A stretch of DNA of 64,000 nucleotides from Cornus controversa (lineage: Eukaryota; Streptophyta; Magnoliopsida; Cornales; Cornaceae): assembly GCA_026545225.1 (NCBI GenBank), contig CM048845.1, positions 124,422,533 to 124,486,532 of the forward strand. Direction: 5' to 3'. Within the stretch, counting starts at the first letter, position 1. Each line of letters starts with the position of its first letter. The notes under the pieces were generated by a model that made no database searches, was not told the origin of the DNA, and saw nothing but the letters and a program-made list of their open reading frames with translations. A program made the position numbers and the translations under genes. Shown piece after piece: positions 22,778-35,769 of the stretch.

Positions 22778-25700
22778 ATGTCGGAAGCGAAAGATCCGGC
22801 GATTAAGCTCTTTGGGAAGACGATTCCACTACCGGAGGCCCCCGCGGATTCCGCCGTCTCAAGCGGACATCCTATTGATGAAAGTCCGGATCAAATTCGT
22901 CCTTCTTCACCCAATTCTACGTCTGAGAACGACGAGGGGAACAGAGTTGGAGAACAGCAAGAACTGGAGAAGGTATGGATCGGATTGATTACCGCTAATT
23001 CTAAGTGCAACCCTTTATTTCATACCCTATAAAAAATAATGGGCAGATCTTAGTTTTACCTGATTTTAAGTTTTTCTTGACTTCGTTTAATACCTTGATT
23101 TGAGGAACTTTGGGTCTAATTAGGTTTGGACTTAGTTTTTTGTAGATTAATCTTGATACTTAAACGCTCTATTCTGAAATTAGTGTAATTTTGCTTCAGT
23201 AGTCAAACCTATGATTTTCTGACCAGTATAGTTCATTCTAATTGTTCCTTTTAGATCCTTCTTTGGATACCTTAAATTTTTAGACACACAAATTACTTTT
23301 CTTTCTCTATATACCTTTTTTTAGGGGATTTTTTTTAACAGAAATAGGCATGTGTCATAATCAATTTTTTTATTTTTTATTTATCAAAAAAAAAAAAATT
23401 GTCATCATCAATTTTCTTGAATAACTTCAGACTAATGTTTATTACTTTAGAACGTTCGATACAGTTGGATCAAAACTTCGTCTTTCATTTCCCCAATTCG
23501 AATTTCTTCGCCTTAGTTGTCTTTTTATAGCACATGCCTCAAAGATCTAAGTTAATCTGTTAGTTCTTGTTAGACTTCGAATATATTATTGGTTAATTGA
23601 CACTCTATTGAAGATGTTAAATTACTGAGTATTCAGCTTTCGGCTAGTAATACCCGTTTGTTAGTCTACTATTGAAAGCTATTGTTTCTAGTCTAAATCA
23701 TGAATTTAGTGAGGAATATGTTGTATCAGTCAACTATTTTAGTTTTTCATCTTGTGTAAATTTCTAGTTGTTGATAAGTTTTTGTTCGTCTTGCTATAAT
23801 CTTTTCAGTTCTTGCATACGAATTTTTAATGTTGATTCTTCAATTAGTCCTGATCTCTTTTTGGTTCTCCTGTTGTGGTGGATGAGTATGTGGGGTGTTA
23901 TTCATTATCATTTACTTCCTATCGAGTGACAAATTAGCCCTTAATGTCCTATAAACAGTAACTTTGCTGCATCTTCATCCTCACCATTTCTGATTTCATT
24001 TGTTTCACACTACATTTGGTTATTGAGAAGTGTAAGAGAAAAGAGAAAACTTGGAATACTATTAACCGACTAAAACCCCAATTGTTATAGGATTATAGGT
24101 ATTTAATATTTATGTGTTGTCCTACATGTTCTTGGCAATCAGATGGAAGATGCTTGAATTCTAATATACCATTCTTATGAAGAATATTATTGTCACCTTC
24201 CAAAACAATTGATATAAAGTTTTTCTAAGATGAGATGAGTTGAGTTTGACTTTCAAGCTCAACATTAATGTGATGGTGAATATATTGAGAACTTTTGCAA
24301 TTATTGTAACTGTTGAGTCTGGTTATAATGTAATGAACTGTGTTAATGTGATGGTGAATATATTGATAACTTTTGCAATTATTGTAACTGTTGAGTCTGG
24401 TTATAATGTAATGAACTGTGTTAATGTTATGCTAAAATTTGGTTCCAAGTCAAGCCCTGATCTTTATTCCTTATTGAAAATAATAATTAATCCAGGACCC
24501 ACCAGAAGGAAGACTAATTGATACTAAACAGGAGGATGGATCCCAACCAGCAACTTCAGAGAAGCTTACAGATCCAAATGCCACTCGAGGGGTACCTGAG
24601 AACCTGAAAACATCGTCTGTTGGCAATGAAGCTGCAACACCAAAAACAACAAAGACTGAAGAAGAACAGAGTGAGACAAATAACTCACAAGAGAAGTCCT
24701 TGAAGAAACCTGACAAGATACTTCCATGTCCGCGCTGTAATAGCATGGATACCAAGTTCTGTTACTATAATAATTACAATGTCAACCAACCGAGGCACTT
24801 CTGCAAGAACTGCCAGAGATACTGGACAGCTGGTGGAACCATGAGGAATGTGCCCGTAGGTGCTGGTCGTCGCAAGAACAAGAATTCAGCCTCTAACTAT
24901 CGCCACATAACCGTCTCAGAAGCTCTTCAGAATGCACGGGTAGATCTTCCGAATGGAATCCACCACCCCACTCTGAAGCCAAATGGCACTGTCCTCACCT
25001 TTGGCTCAGACACACCCCTCTGTGAATCAATGGCTTCAGTTTTGAATATTGCTGAGCAAACAATGCAGAACTGTGCACGAAATGGGTTTCAAAAACCAGA
25101 AGAACTCAGAATTCCAGTTTCTTATGGAGTTGGAGAGAATGGGGAGGATCATTCAAGTGGGTCTTCAGTCGCTGCTGCAAATACGAAGGATGAGGTTGTT
25201 AAACCTGGGTTTCAAGACACACTGATGCAGAATTGTCATAACTTCTCCCCTCAGGTACCATGCTTTCCTGGGGCTCCTTGGCCTTATCCTTGGAATTCAG
25301 CTCAATGGAGCTCTCCAGTACTCCCACCTGCTTTCTGCCCTCCAGGCTTTGCTATGCCATTCTATCCCACTGCACCTTATTGGGGTTGTACTCCTTGGAA
25401 TGTCCCTTGGATCACTCCACCTCCTACTTCTCCAAATCATGCAGCCCCTAGTTCTGGTCCAAATTCTCCAACCTTGGGGAAGCATTCAAGGGATGAGAAC
25501 ATTGTTAAACAAACCAACTCTGGGGAGTTGGAGACACACAAAGAGAATAATCCTGAGAAGTGCCTTTGGATTCCAAAGACTTTGAGAATTGATGATCCTG
25601 GTGAAGCTGCAAGGAGCTCTATATGGGCCGCATTGGGGATTAAAAATGATAAAACCGATTCAATTAATGGGGGAACTCTCTTTAAGGCTTTCCAATCAAA

Positions 25701-25797
25701 GGGTGATGGGAAGAATCATATTTCGGAAACCTCTCGAGTATTGCAAGCTAATCCTGCAGCATTGTCTAGGTCACTGAACTTCCACGAGAGCTCATAA
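22778..25797 (+). CDS. CDF: Cycling Dof factor (CDF-type) transcription factor
   Basis: Two exons, 22778-22972 and 24496-25797, joined in phase 0 (donor gtatgg, acceptor tccag), give 498 residues. The N-terminus carries '[14 protein letters not shown]' (6-19), the conserved CDF opening motif. The Dof zinc finger spans about 141-195 with Cys143, 146, 168 and 171 (C-x2-C-x21-C-x2-C) and '[20 protein letters not shown]'. The C-terminus has '[20 protein letters not shown]' from 421 and 'FKAFQSK', the conserved blocks through which CDFs bind FKF1 and GIGANTEA. CDFs are nuclear repressors of CONSTANS and FT, cycle with the clock and also act in stress responses. Length and intron position fit the CDF2/CDF3 group. 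The start follows a CT-rich leader. A decayed partial copy lies at 37.8 and 45.0 kb. The exact paralogue number cannot be set without a tree. Confidence 0.95.
24267..24422 (+). repeat. Tandem duplication in the Dof gene intron, 78-bp period
   Basis: Two nearly identical copies start at 24267 and 24345 (aatgtgatggtgaatatatt) and I see one difference. It ends about 70 bp before the 3' splice site. Recent duplication. Confidence 0.92.
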
Positions 25798-26197
25798 GTG
25801 TGTAGTTTGAGAACTTCTTACAGTTACATTGTGCAGGGCGGCATCTTCTGATCCACGTAAATTCGCTGCAACTTTGTACTACTCCTACGAGCACATTGAT
25901 TCACTAGCCTCATTTGTAAGAATCAATGCCGACAACAGTCCAATTGGGAGGAAGAACAGAGGATTCTTCTGTGGTTTCATCTCAGAGGAAGAGAGAGAGA
26001 TTAGATTAGTTGGAGTAACTGATTTCCAATGTTTCTTGGGTGGAAGTAAGGTTAGGTACTTTTTGATTTTATGTAGATGGTTTGCTGATATTTAAGTTGA
26101 TGTACATACTTGTATTGAAATAGTGAGACTGTGAGAGGTAGAGCAGAGTGAGTTTGTGTATCAAGATCCCCGATGTAAAATAAACTTGGGAATAAAA
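25798..26197 (+). other. 3' UTR of the Dof gene
   Basis: No continuing frame. Polyadenylation signals AATAAA lie at 26179-26184 and 26191-26196. The segment from about 25858 on is matched at 44976-45340, which shows it is an ancestral part of the gene. Confidence 0.75.
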
Positions 26198-29100
26198 CTT
26201 AAAATTTTTGTTTCTTGTATAAGTTTCACTAATGATTTGTATTGTGTCATGTAATAATCTTACTTTTGCATACCTAAATCCATGTAAATAATACTACTAA
26301 ATCCATTGCAGTAGCTCTGCATGAAATGGGATAAGGTGGGAGAAAGTAAGGATGGGGGAGAATCCAAGTGAGTGAGGTTCGTTCTTATAGGCCCACTCCT
26401 TTGCAGATACATTTGTATCCTTTTACAAAAGGCTAAAGCATCTTTCCCTATCAGTGCCAAAGAATCCTAACAAAGTAGCATCAGAAAGCTGTAAAGCTGA
26501 TTGTCAAGTTTTCTTTTCCTTTTCCATTTCTTTTTTCTCACCTCTTCCTTGTTGTCTTCCTTCCATCCTTTAATTCCATTTGAATGGTCAAAATGGAAGA
26601 ATTAGTGTTGAAGTCAAAAAATTCATTAGCCAGATCTCTAACATTTGCCTTTGTTTAACACCATTTGATTTCAATAGAGAAAGGTTCACTCAACATTAAA
26701 GTAACTTGCACTAGCATCAATAGTAATAGAAAAGCTTGAAGAGAGAATTTATGTGATTGATCTCATTTATGGGTGCACAAAAAATTGATAAAATCGGAAA
26801 TAATCGTACTACAGTTCCGATTTAGGAACCAGGAATCATTGGAAATATATATTTATATATATAATAGAAAATATATAATAACTATTACTAGCTTGGCATT
26901 CTTCCTTGTGTTTGGTCGATTTTTCTATGTTTTATACAACTCATTTACAAGTGCATGAAATTTTTTATATATTTTTCTTTCTCTATGTTTTGTGTTTGAG
27001 CAATTTTATATAAAACTTTTATGTTTTATATGTTAATATTACTAAACAAAAGGAAGAATGTCAACACTGCGTTTGTTTATGTCTATTTACAGCATTTGGA
27101 TTAGATATTAAATAAAATCAAGAAAAATTTGTGGCCTCTTGTTCATCTTGGTATTATTATTTTGACACATCTTTTAATTAATAATTCACGGATTTATCAA
27201 CATCAAGATCCCAAAAGAACCAAATTCTTGCTGATATTTTTTGTTGGAACAAATAGAGGCCACTATTTTGTGCATAAGATAAGCTGTTTATGGGACCCAT
27301 AGCATCTGATTCCATTAAGTTTTTGGAAACGACACGATTGGGAGAAATTTACAAAAAAAAAAAAATTCGTTAAATAAATAATATTTTACATAAAAAATTA
27401 ATTTTTGTTCTTCAAAGTACAATAAATATATACTTAAAGCAATTTTACAAAATATAAAAATTTAAAATCTAGAAATTTTCTTTCTTTTTTAATATTTTTT
27501 TTCAATGACACACTTGTTTAGGAGTTTTAAAAATATTTTTGTATTATTACAATCTGACTCTTATCTTTTAACCTATAAAGTTTTTAATATTACAATCTAA
27601 ATCCCATTTTATAGAACAAAAAATTACAAATTTATTCCTAAAAAGTATCCTAAACGTATCCCACGTATTCAAGATGTATTCTAAACGTATTCTCCCATAT
27701 TCTAGACATATCCGACATTTAAAAAATTGGATACTTCTCGAAAGTATTGGACACTTCTCGAAAGTATTGGACACTTATTCGGCCGTATCTTAACTATATC
27801 CGTATCGGAGGTACGGCCAATGGAGCTTTTTGGAAGCATCCATGCTTTCTACAATGTCACGAATGCAACTATTATTTTTACTGAGGCCACTATTGTTTTA
27901 TACAATTGAAATTGTCCCATTATCTTTCCCCATGATACTATATTCCCCATTATCTTTTGATATCTTGGTCGTTATATCTCATATTTGCTGGTATATTTCA
28001 ATCAAATTTTCATTTTACGTAATTTTATACATTTTCTAGAACTTATATTTTTGTATTTTGGTTATAATTATTAGCAAGTCAAGTTACATCCCATAACTAA
28101 TATGTAATTTAACTAATCTTTGTTTGAGGGAAAAAAAAGAAGCTTTGCTTGGAAATTAAAAAAAAAAACTTAATAAATGCGTCAAATGGGTTGTTGGGAA
28201 GTTGTGCTGGTAATAATTTTTGATAATTATCACCCTATGCTCTCTTGCAAAAGTGACAAAAAAAAAAAATTGTGACAAGTGCAATGTCAACAATATTTAA
28301 GGAAAAAAAGTGCACCAACAACAATATTGGATGAGAAGTCCAATGTTATATCAAATATATTTTAAGCTACATATTGTCGTTACCTTTAATTTATATAGTC
28401 ATATTTTAAAAAAATGGATGTGATTCTATGTCAATTCACACATTCTTGAGTTTCACCTTTATGATTGGAAATGATATAGAAAGAAAAGCTGTCTAGGTAG
28501 GGTAGGTGGCGTTGAATTGTGGCCTAGCCTAGGTTCAACTTCTGATCATTATTCTTTGATTCTGACCTCATAATTTCATAAACATCTTCATCCAAACCCT
28601 TCAAAAATCTTCCTCCTACATTATTATGTGGTTTCTTCTTTACCCATTTGCTCAAAGTGATTGATTTACCTTTAAAGATCAAACCCATCTTCACACTCTT
28701 AGTAATAATAATATACCAAAACTATGATTCCTGATACTACTTCAAGTCTTTAATGATTAACTCAATGTCTATTTTCTGAACTTTTGAGAAACTTCAAAGT
28801 CAACCCTTCACTAATTCATATTTTATCTTTGTATTGTTATTGTACTTTGCAAGTCGATCATTAAGCTTTAATAAAACAGTAATTCAAATTAATGGAACTA
28901 TATATATATATATATATATATGATGATGATGATGATGAAGTTACTGTGGCAATCCCGCTTAAGAGAATTGAATATGATGTGCATTGGACCTAAAGTCTTG
29001 TGATTTTAATTTATGCAATGTTAAAAAATAACATTATGTTCAAAAACAAAATTAAGTTATTTAATAATGCTTCCTCTTAAAAAACTAACAGCATGTGCAT

Positions 29101-29612
29101 TGGACTTGAGTCTTATGGAATTGTCACACTTGTTGTGAAGGTATATAAATCTGAATAAACAAAACATTCATCTAGATATGAACACTGGGAAAAATGATAC
29201 AACAAACTATTATAATCAGTTTAAACACAATCCTTGGATTGTAATTAGTTTATGCAAAAGATTTATAATAAAAACTAACACTGATTTCATAAACAATTCC
29301 AAGTTTAGGCAATATATATCAGTAATATAAGTCTCATGAGTGATTTCAAAATCCATCAATAATACTCGAGCATTCCTTGCTTAAAAATAATATTCAGGAA
29401 CAAAATTTTCTTCAATTCTACAAATTTCAAGACTTCAATTCGATAGGTTATTAGCTAAAATTAACTCTCAAATAAACAAAGAGTTTGATTTCAAAATCCA
29501 TCACCATACATACATACAATACTTGAGCTTCAGCATTCCTTGCTTGCAAACACTTTGGTTATTAACTAAAACTCTCAACCAACAAACAGAAATGTATACT
29601 ACCACTTGCAAT
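26198..29612. other. Intergenic region with small repeat fragments
   Basis: About 26500-26640 is homologous to 47310-47427, so it belongs to the duplicated segment. At about 26767 'tgggtgcacaaa' followed by 'ttccgatttaggaaccagg' looks like a broken left end of the GGAACCG hAT MITE family. At 27726-27775 a 22-bp unit (attggacacttctcgaaagt) is repeated in tandem. A (TA)n tract and a (GAT)n tract lie at 28899-28937. Nothing coding was recognised. Confidence 0.45.
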
Positions 29613-30219
29613 TCACAAGTGTTTTACTATTTGTGACATAGAAGTGTAAGTACCAGTGACTGCAGTTGATATACCCATTAACACGACGACAAGTATGATT
29701 ACCAATTCAAACCCAAACCTCCTATAACTACCAGAAATCTTCAAGTAGCATAAGCATGGCAGTAAAATGGAGGATGTAACAACTAGAAAAGCTCCAACAA
29801 GTGACATGAGATATCCGAAAAGGGGAACAACAGAGGCTACAACAATGGTGCTAATTACCAAGGTGGTCCTAAACAAGAGGCTAAATGGTCTCTTACTGCA
29901 GTAATGTTGGAACCGAGTTTCAACTGCATCCACAATTGGTATTACCACTAATGCATACTTACATATAGGAATAACCAATGTAGTGTATATTGCCACTTTT
30001 GAACTAAGTTTCTCATTTGGAAGATCTAAGGTTATTTGTGACTGTACCTTTGAACCAAACATTAGATATCCAACTATTGCCATTGATGCATAACTTATAG
30101 TACATAAAAGAAAGCATAGCACCAAAACCTACAAAAAAGAAACAACAAAGTCAGTCTTTTTGTTACAAAGGAAATCACAACCAATCGAATTGAAAAATCA
30201 AATCAGTAGTACTAGCTGC

Positions 30220-30256
<37 letters not shown>

Positions 30257-31042
30257 CAGTCAGTATATATATATATATATATAACATTTATATATGGTCC
30301 ATCCGTTGATAAAGATGGTGTATGACCTAGCTAGCTATACCTTCAAGAAATGATGCTTGTGTTTCATAGAAGTGTAAAGGGTTGGAAAAACCGGATGAGC
30401 ACAATAACAGAAAACATATAAGCTAATCGCGGTAGGAATTCCCTTCCAATTTAGGGTTGTTCCCTTCTCATTAAACCCAATGCCATCAAATGCACCAGTC
30501 CACAAAATTGAGGCAAGGATGATAAAAGAAGCTACAACTCCACTAGCAGAGATATAAGAAAGTATGGTCATGTTGTTTAACCAAACTGTAGACATTGTAA
30601 TAAGTCCAACAATCATAACAAAGCTTTGTCTTCCACCAATATGCAGCGCACCAATTTCAATTTTCACATCTGGGAATAAATCATGTAAATTATCTCCTTC
30701 TACAATCAGGAACCCCGTCACGACTAGGTAGAGCTCTATGTTCATAAAAATTGATACCAACCATCTCCCTTTGTTCCCAAATGCACGCTCCCCAATATCA
30801 GGATAACTTCTGATATTAGTATCCACATCCATACATCTTTTAATTAGCAAGCTTGTATAAAATGCTACAATGGCTATTACAAAAAGTAGTATCAAGCTCA
30901 ACCACCCTCCTGATGATAGTGCATATGGAATGGACAATATCCCAATACCTGAAGATTCAAAAAATGGGAGAATTTAGTTTTCATTTAGTCTACATTTCAA
31001 TATATAAATAGTTGCTGAGCCACACAACTCGCCCAAATTAGT

Positions 31043-31083
<41 letters not shown>

Positions 31084-31457
31084 CATTTCACAATGCATAG
31101 TAAAGTCATTTTTAAAGCCATAAATGTTGGCCGAAAATTACTATCATCAAGTGTTAACTAATTCCAAAACATTTGTCTTCAAGTTAATTCAATTCCAAAA
31201 CAATCTTAAAAAGGGTTCTTAGAGAGCTTTGATCACATGCATGAAAATTATCAAAATATTAGGATAAAATAAAAATGATCCAAAATCAACCTATTCTACC
31301 AAAATACCCACATGCAGTTAATTAGAAGAAGAAGAAAAAAAAGAATTATATAATGACCTGACAAAGCATTGAGTCCATTGAAACAGGTCTTGAAGAAAGA
31401 GCTTGTGCCTGTACTGTGGTTCCGATCATGAATTGACTCATGATCATTGTGCTCCAT
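29613..31457 (-). CDS. AVT1: AVT1-type vacuolar amino acid transporter (copy 1)
   Basis: Three exons on the minus strand, 31457-31358, 30948-30341 and 30128-29613, with GT..AG borders and phases 1 and 0, give 407 residues. The product is an amino acid/auxin permease family member of the AVT1 group (AVT1I/J-like), which moves amino acids across the vacuolar membrane. Visible marks: 'TSSFFKTCFNGLNALSG' before the first span, 'GIGILSIPYALSSGGW', 'RSYPDIGERAFGNKGR', 'FLIVEGDNLHDLFP', 'TVWLNNMTILSYISASG', 'ISLYVFCYCAHPVFPTLY' and about eleven hydrophobic spans. The short hydrophilic N-terminus (about 20 residues) is typical of this subgroup. The frame is intact. It is the tandem partner of the gene at 51957-54470, with the same exon structure and roughly four in five residues identical by eye. 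Intron 2 contains a long (TA)n tract. Confidence 0.93.
30223..30285. repeat. (TA)n tracts in AVT1 copy 1 intron 2
   Basis: Two TA runs are separated by 'ggcagtcag'. Another lies in intron 1 at about 31049-31081. They do not touch the splice sites. Confidence 0.85.
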
Positions 31458-31607
31458 TTTAGAGAGAGAAAGAGGTAGTAGTAGAAGTAGGAGAGGTAGT
31501 TTCAGTTTGGTGACGCTACGCTAGGGTTGCCTTCTTAAAACTTGTTGCATGGTTGTGATTTGGAGGAGTTACATAACACGTATTGTATCGACTATCGTGT
31601 GTTCAGG

Positions 31608-32925
31608 TGAGGGGCGGCCCTGTGCCTAGGCCCCCAAATTTTCTAATTTTTTGAGGGCTCCAATTTTTACTAAGCCCACTAGATATTATTTAAAAAAAAT
31701 TATTAACTAATAGTCCTGATCTGGGGCAAAGTTTAGTCGAATCAAGTGAGTCTCATTTAAAACATAATGATAATGGTCCAATGGTTTGGGTCTCATTTTT
31801 TTAAAAAAATAAAAAATTACTACTAACTATTCGTCTTAGACCTTTTTTTTTTTTCTTTTCCCAGAACTCTTTTCCTTTTATTATTCTATCTTCACAGCAA
31901 GCAGGCGAGTAACGACAAGGAAATAACTTTCCTTTGGGGATTGTGATCCAACTGTTCACCAAAGTCTAATTTGTTGAGGTAAGTTTCTCTCTCATTTTTT
32001 ATTTTTTAGTTCTATTATTCTAGAAGGGGGAAATATATCTCATATCAGATTGGGATTTAGGGTTTAAATTTTTTTTTTTTCAGAAATCAAGGGTTTGAAA
32101 TTTTTGATCCTTTGATTTGGTTCATTTTCTCTATCGCTTAATTAATGTTTGTTTTGGATATCGAATTTGAATGCACAAAAGTTGTGGGTTCTAATTTTGT
32201 TGAGCAATAGCTATAAAAAAAATTAAAGTTCGCTAGAGAATGGAGATGAGAGAGTGAGGGCGTGACTTGTTTTGGGCTCTTCGTGAAATTGCATAGCCTT
32301 ATGGTTGAGGTAGAAGTCAGACTCACAACCTGATATAAATTGTTAGTATTTCAAAAGTTTCCCTCTATGTTATATATATAGCAAAAGTTTAGAGCCCAAA
32401 TCTAAACCAGCCCTATATATATATATATATGTTCTTGTGTAGGTTGTAGTCTATGTTGTTTTTATTTTTTTGGCATTTGATATTTTTAATTTGTTATTAT
32501 ACTAAAATTCTCTTATAAAACTATTATATAGGTGCATATTTGAGTTATGTCTACTAGAAAATATCAATCTGGGCATGAAAAGAAGAAAAAAAGAAAGAAA
32601 GAAGAAGAATTGATTCAATCTCAACAATGAGCTAAGGTGATTCAATATGAAGTTCAATTTTGATTTTTGTGACTAAGGTGTGTTGAATACTTTCTTTTAA
32701 TTTTTTTATGTGAACTCGATCGTGCTATTTATAAAGCGCCAAGACCAGAGTTTTTTTTTCAACATTAATATATTTTATTTGCTTATCATCTCATTTTAAT
32801 AAAATTTTGCACTCCTATAAAATTTATCTGCACGTGAAACTTTAGATAGAAAGGGTCCCCATGTAAAAGTCCGCCTAAGATCTTTTAACATTTTTGGAAT
32901 CTCAGAACCAGCCTGATTTAGGTGG
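31608..32925. mobile_element. hAT (Tip100-like) transposon remnant
   Basis: The left end aggggcggccctgtgcctag is typical of this hAT group. The right part at about 32850-32915 (ccccatgtaaaagtccgcctaag .. cagaaccagcct) matches the usual complementary end. Between them, at 32547, lies the start of a transposase-like protein. The flanks ttcaggtg and tttaggtg are similar, but the border fit is not exact. The element is degraded. Confidence 0.55.
32547..32629 (+). pseudogene. N-terminal scrap of a zinc-finger hAT transposase
   Basis: The frame MSTRKYQSGHEKKKKRKKEE.. resembles the basic opening of plant 'zinc finger MYM-type 1-like / TTF-type hAT dimerisation' proteins ('..GxEKRKRKKxxEELIxSQ'). 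It stops after 27 codons (TGA) and nothing of the catalytic part is recognisable downstream. Confidence 0.5.
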
Positions 32926-32929
32926 CCTC

Positions 32930-33450
32930 CACGGAGAGAAGAGGACTCATTAAAGGATGTTTTAATTATGCTTGATTTCTTTTCAATACTTATTTAACAT
33001 TATATTTTTCTTAGAATTTATAATTTACAGACCATCTCGGGCATACTTTGTATATTAATTATGTTTGAATTCTCTTACATATCAATAATTGTTTAACATT
33101 ATATTTCTTTTATATTCATTAACTATCTCCCACATCAATTGTCTGTACAATTAAAGCACAGTCTCTTAAGTTAAAACATACAAAGTGTTTTAAAATTTTT
33201 TTTGATCTAATTCCTAGTTAAGCACAAAAAATAATTTTTAATTAAAAATTATTAATATATCAAATACGTATGAAGACTTAGCTTAGCGATTTCTTCTCAA
33301 ACCTCAAATTGTATCAAGCCGGCCTTTTTTTTTTTTTTTTTTTTTATCTATGTCAGAAGATATATCTTTATTTTTCCCATCTTGAAACCGTTCTCATGTC
33401 ATTCTTCTCGAAACCAGTCTCAAAATGAAAATTGGTCAGAAATAAATTTA
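32930..33450. other. AT-rich spacer
   Basis: No gene was recognised. A long T-run lies at about 33326-33345. Confidence 0.4.
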
Positions 33451-33459
33451 GCCATTTTT

Positions 33460-33832
33460 AAAAATAATTAGCGTATTATTAAAACTTTACTATCTATAGT
33501 AAAATTTATTATACTCAGTTTAAACATTTTTATAATAAAAAAATAATACCTTTTTTCATACAATATATTCATAAAAAGTTTGAGAAATTACTTACATAGA
33601 AAAATAGCTTCTTTTTCATGTAGTATATTTATAAAAAAATTTAAAATTTACTTAAATTGCTTTAAAATTTTCTACTTTAAGATTTTTATTAAAATAATTA
33701 ATTTCAAGAATTAAAGGTAAATTTATGCAAATATGGTGGAGAATATGTCATTAAAATAATATGAAATATTTTATAATTTATTTTAATAAAAAATAGATTA
33801 AATGTAATTCAATAAAAAATGACATTAGAGCA
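33460..33832. mobile_element. Partial copy of the 3839-4664 Mutator-type MITE, opposite orientation
   Basis: Reverse-complement matches are extensive: for example 'ttaaaggtaaatttatgcaa' (about 33710) pairs with 'ttgcataaattacctttaa' near 4098, and both carry the same '(t)attgaattaca(c/t)ttaat' block. The copy stops where the MITE at 33833 begins, and 35270-35300 may hold more of it. Confidence 0.65.
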
Positions 33833-34261
33833 TCCACAATGGGATCTCCAAATTTGGTTCTCCAAATTTGAATTTTAGCTAGCCACCTCAGCATTTTAGC
33901 CAGCCACATCATCATGTCAGGATCTCTAAATTTTGACTCCACAACAGGTTCTCCAGATTTGAATTTTAGCCAGCCACACCAGGATCTCTAAATTTTGACT
34001 CCACAACAGGTTCTCCAGATTTTTACTACCCACACAATTAAATAATCTTACACAATTAAATTAATATAAAATTTTATATATATAGATATATATATATATA
34101 TGTTAAATTTTTTAACTTAAAAAATTCATAATTTTTTCATTTTAAGTCAAAAAATAGTCAAAGTGATACTCAAATTAAAGCTCTAGAAATTATCTTTCTA
34201 ACAGAATTAGTTTCATTAAAAAATTCAATTTGTAGTGAAAGTTATTAAGATTTAAGTGAAT

Positions 34262-34292
<31 letters not shown>

Positions 34293-34480
34293 GGCACGGA
34301 TTACGAAAAAAAAAAACTAATAAAAAAAACTTTGGTTCGCTCAGTGCTTCGCCGGATTAGGCGAAGCACATAGCTAACCGGATGTGGGGCCCATCACTTT
34401 TAGCCAATGCATTGCAGATGAATAGTTAATTTTGGTTCGCCAAACAGGCCTTTAGCTATCCCATTGCTGATGGCCTAATG
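33833..34480. mobile_element. GAGCATCC-type MITE, copy 1
   Basis: Starts gagcatccacaatgggatct and ends around 'tatcccattgctgatggcc'. It is the near relative of the element at 34529. Near its right end is a hairpin, gtgcttcgcc (34344-34353) paired with ggcgaagcac (34360-34369). The end type is common in plant MITEs; I could not fix the superfamily from a target duplication. Confidence 0.7.
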
Positions 34481-34528
34481 AGTAATGAACTTCACGTACC
34501 AAGCCTTTGGAACCTCAAGTATAGCCCT

Positions 34529-35190
34529 AAGAGCATCCACTATGGGATCTCCAAATTTGGTTCTCCAAATTTGAATTTTAGCTAGCCACCTCAACAATTT
34601 AGCCAGCCACATCATCATATCAGGATCTCTAAATTTTGACTCCACAACAGGTTCTCCAGATTTAAATTTTAGCCAACCACATCATAATTTCTAATTTTAA
34701 CTCCACAACATGTTCTTCAAATTTTTATTACCCACACAATTAAATAATCTTACACAATTAAATTAATCTTAAAATTTTATGTATATACATATTTATATTA
34801 AATTTTTTTATACTTTTTTAACTTAAAAAATTCATAATTTTTTCGTTTTAAGTCAAAAAATAGTCTAAGTGGTACTCAAATTAAAGCTCTCGAAATTATC
34901 TTTATAACAGAATTAGTTTAATCAAAAAATTTAATTTGTAGTGAAAGTTATTGACATTTAAGTAAATGATACATATATATATATATACATGGCACGGAGT
35001 TCGAGAAAAGCAAAGACAAAAAACAAATATATACAAAGTTTTGGTTAGCTAAGTGGATAGCCGGATCCGGCTATCCACTTAGCTATCCTCAAGTGGGACC
35101 CGCAAATTTAGCCATCACATTGTATTGCTACAGTGTCAATTTGATCTCTAAATGTGCCTTTGGCTATCCCATTGGTGATGCTCTTACGAT
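34529..35190. mobile_element. GAGCATCC-type MITE, copy 2
   Basis: Begins about 34530 with gagcatccactatgggatct and ends with the complementary ggtgatgctctta at about 35175-35187. It is only about 50 bp from copy 1 and in the same orientation. A perfect 40-bp palindrome at 35046-35085, centred on ggatcc, sits where copy 1 has its hairpin. Confidence 0.8.
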
Positions 35191-35750
35191 GATTTAATAA
35201 AATAGATAGTCATACAATGATAGGTAAAGGGATATTTTGTAACAAAATATGATAGTTCTAGAGGTATTGGGTACAAAATATAGTTAAGGAGAATTATTTA
35301 TAAATTTGGACATAGTTCTTTTTCATTTTTTTTGGGCACTTGATCCTAATTTTAAGGAATAGTTATGTTATTTTTAGGTACGGCGTGTCACGCCGCCTTT
35401 TACACCTTGTTCTACAATACTAATAAAATTATTTTTTGTCGATTGTCATCATTTTCAGAACCCATTTTCAATATATTTGACAGTTGCTTAGTATAATAAG
35501 ACAAAAAAGTTAATTTAGCAATCGAAAGTTATTAAAAAATTAATCAGTCAAAATGTATTTGCTTATCTACGGTTCAAAATAATCATATCTAATGATCATA
35601 ATTAAGAGTGCATGATAGTGCCGTAAACACGGACATAGACTAGTGTGTGTGTATATATATATATATATATGGGATTCAATGCACATGCTTAGGATTAGGA
35701 TGAGGTTGGTAAAACATACTGATTGTCATAGCTTCTCACCTCAGGGCTCC
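35191..35750. other. AT-rich spacer
   Basis: No gene was recognised. A (TA)n tract lies at about 35651-35670. Confidence 0.4.
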
Positions 35751-35769
35751 TAGGTAGGCCTTGTGGCCC

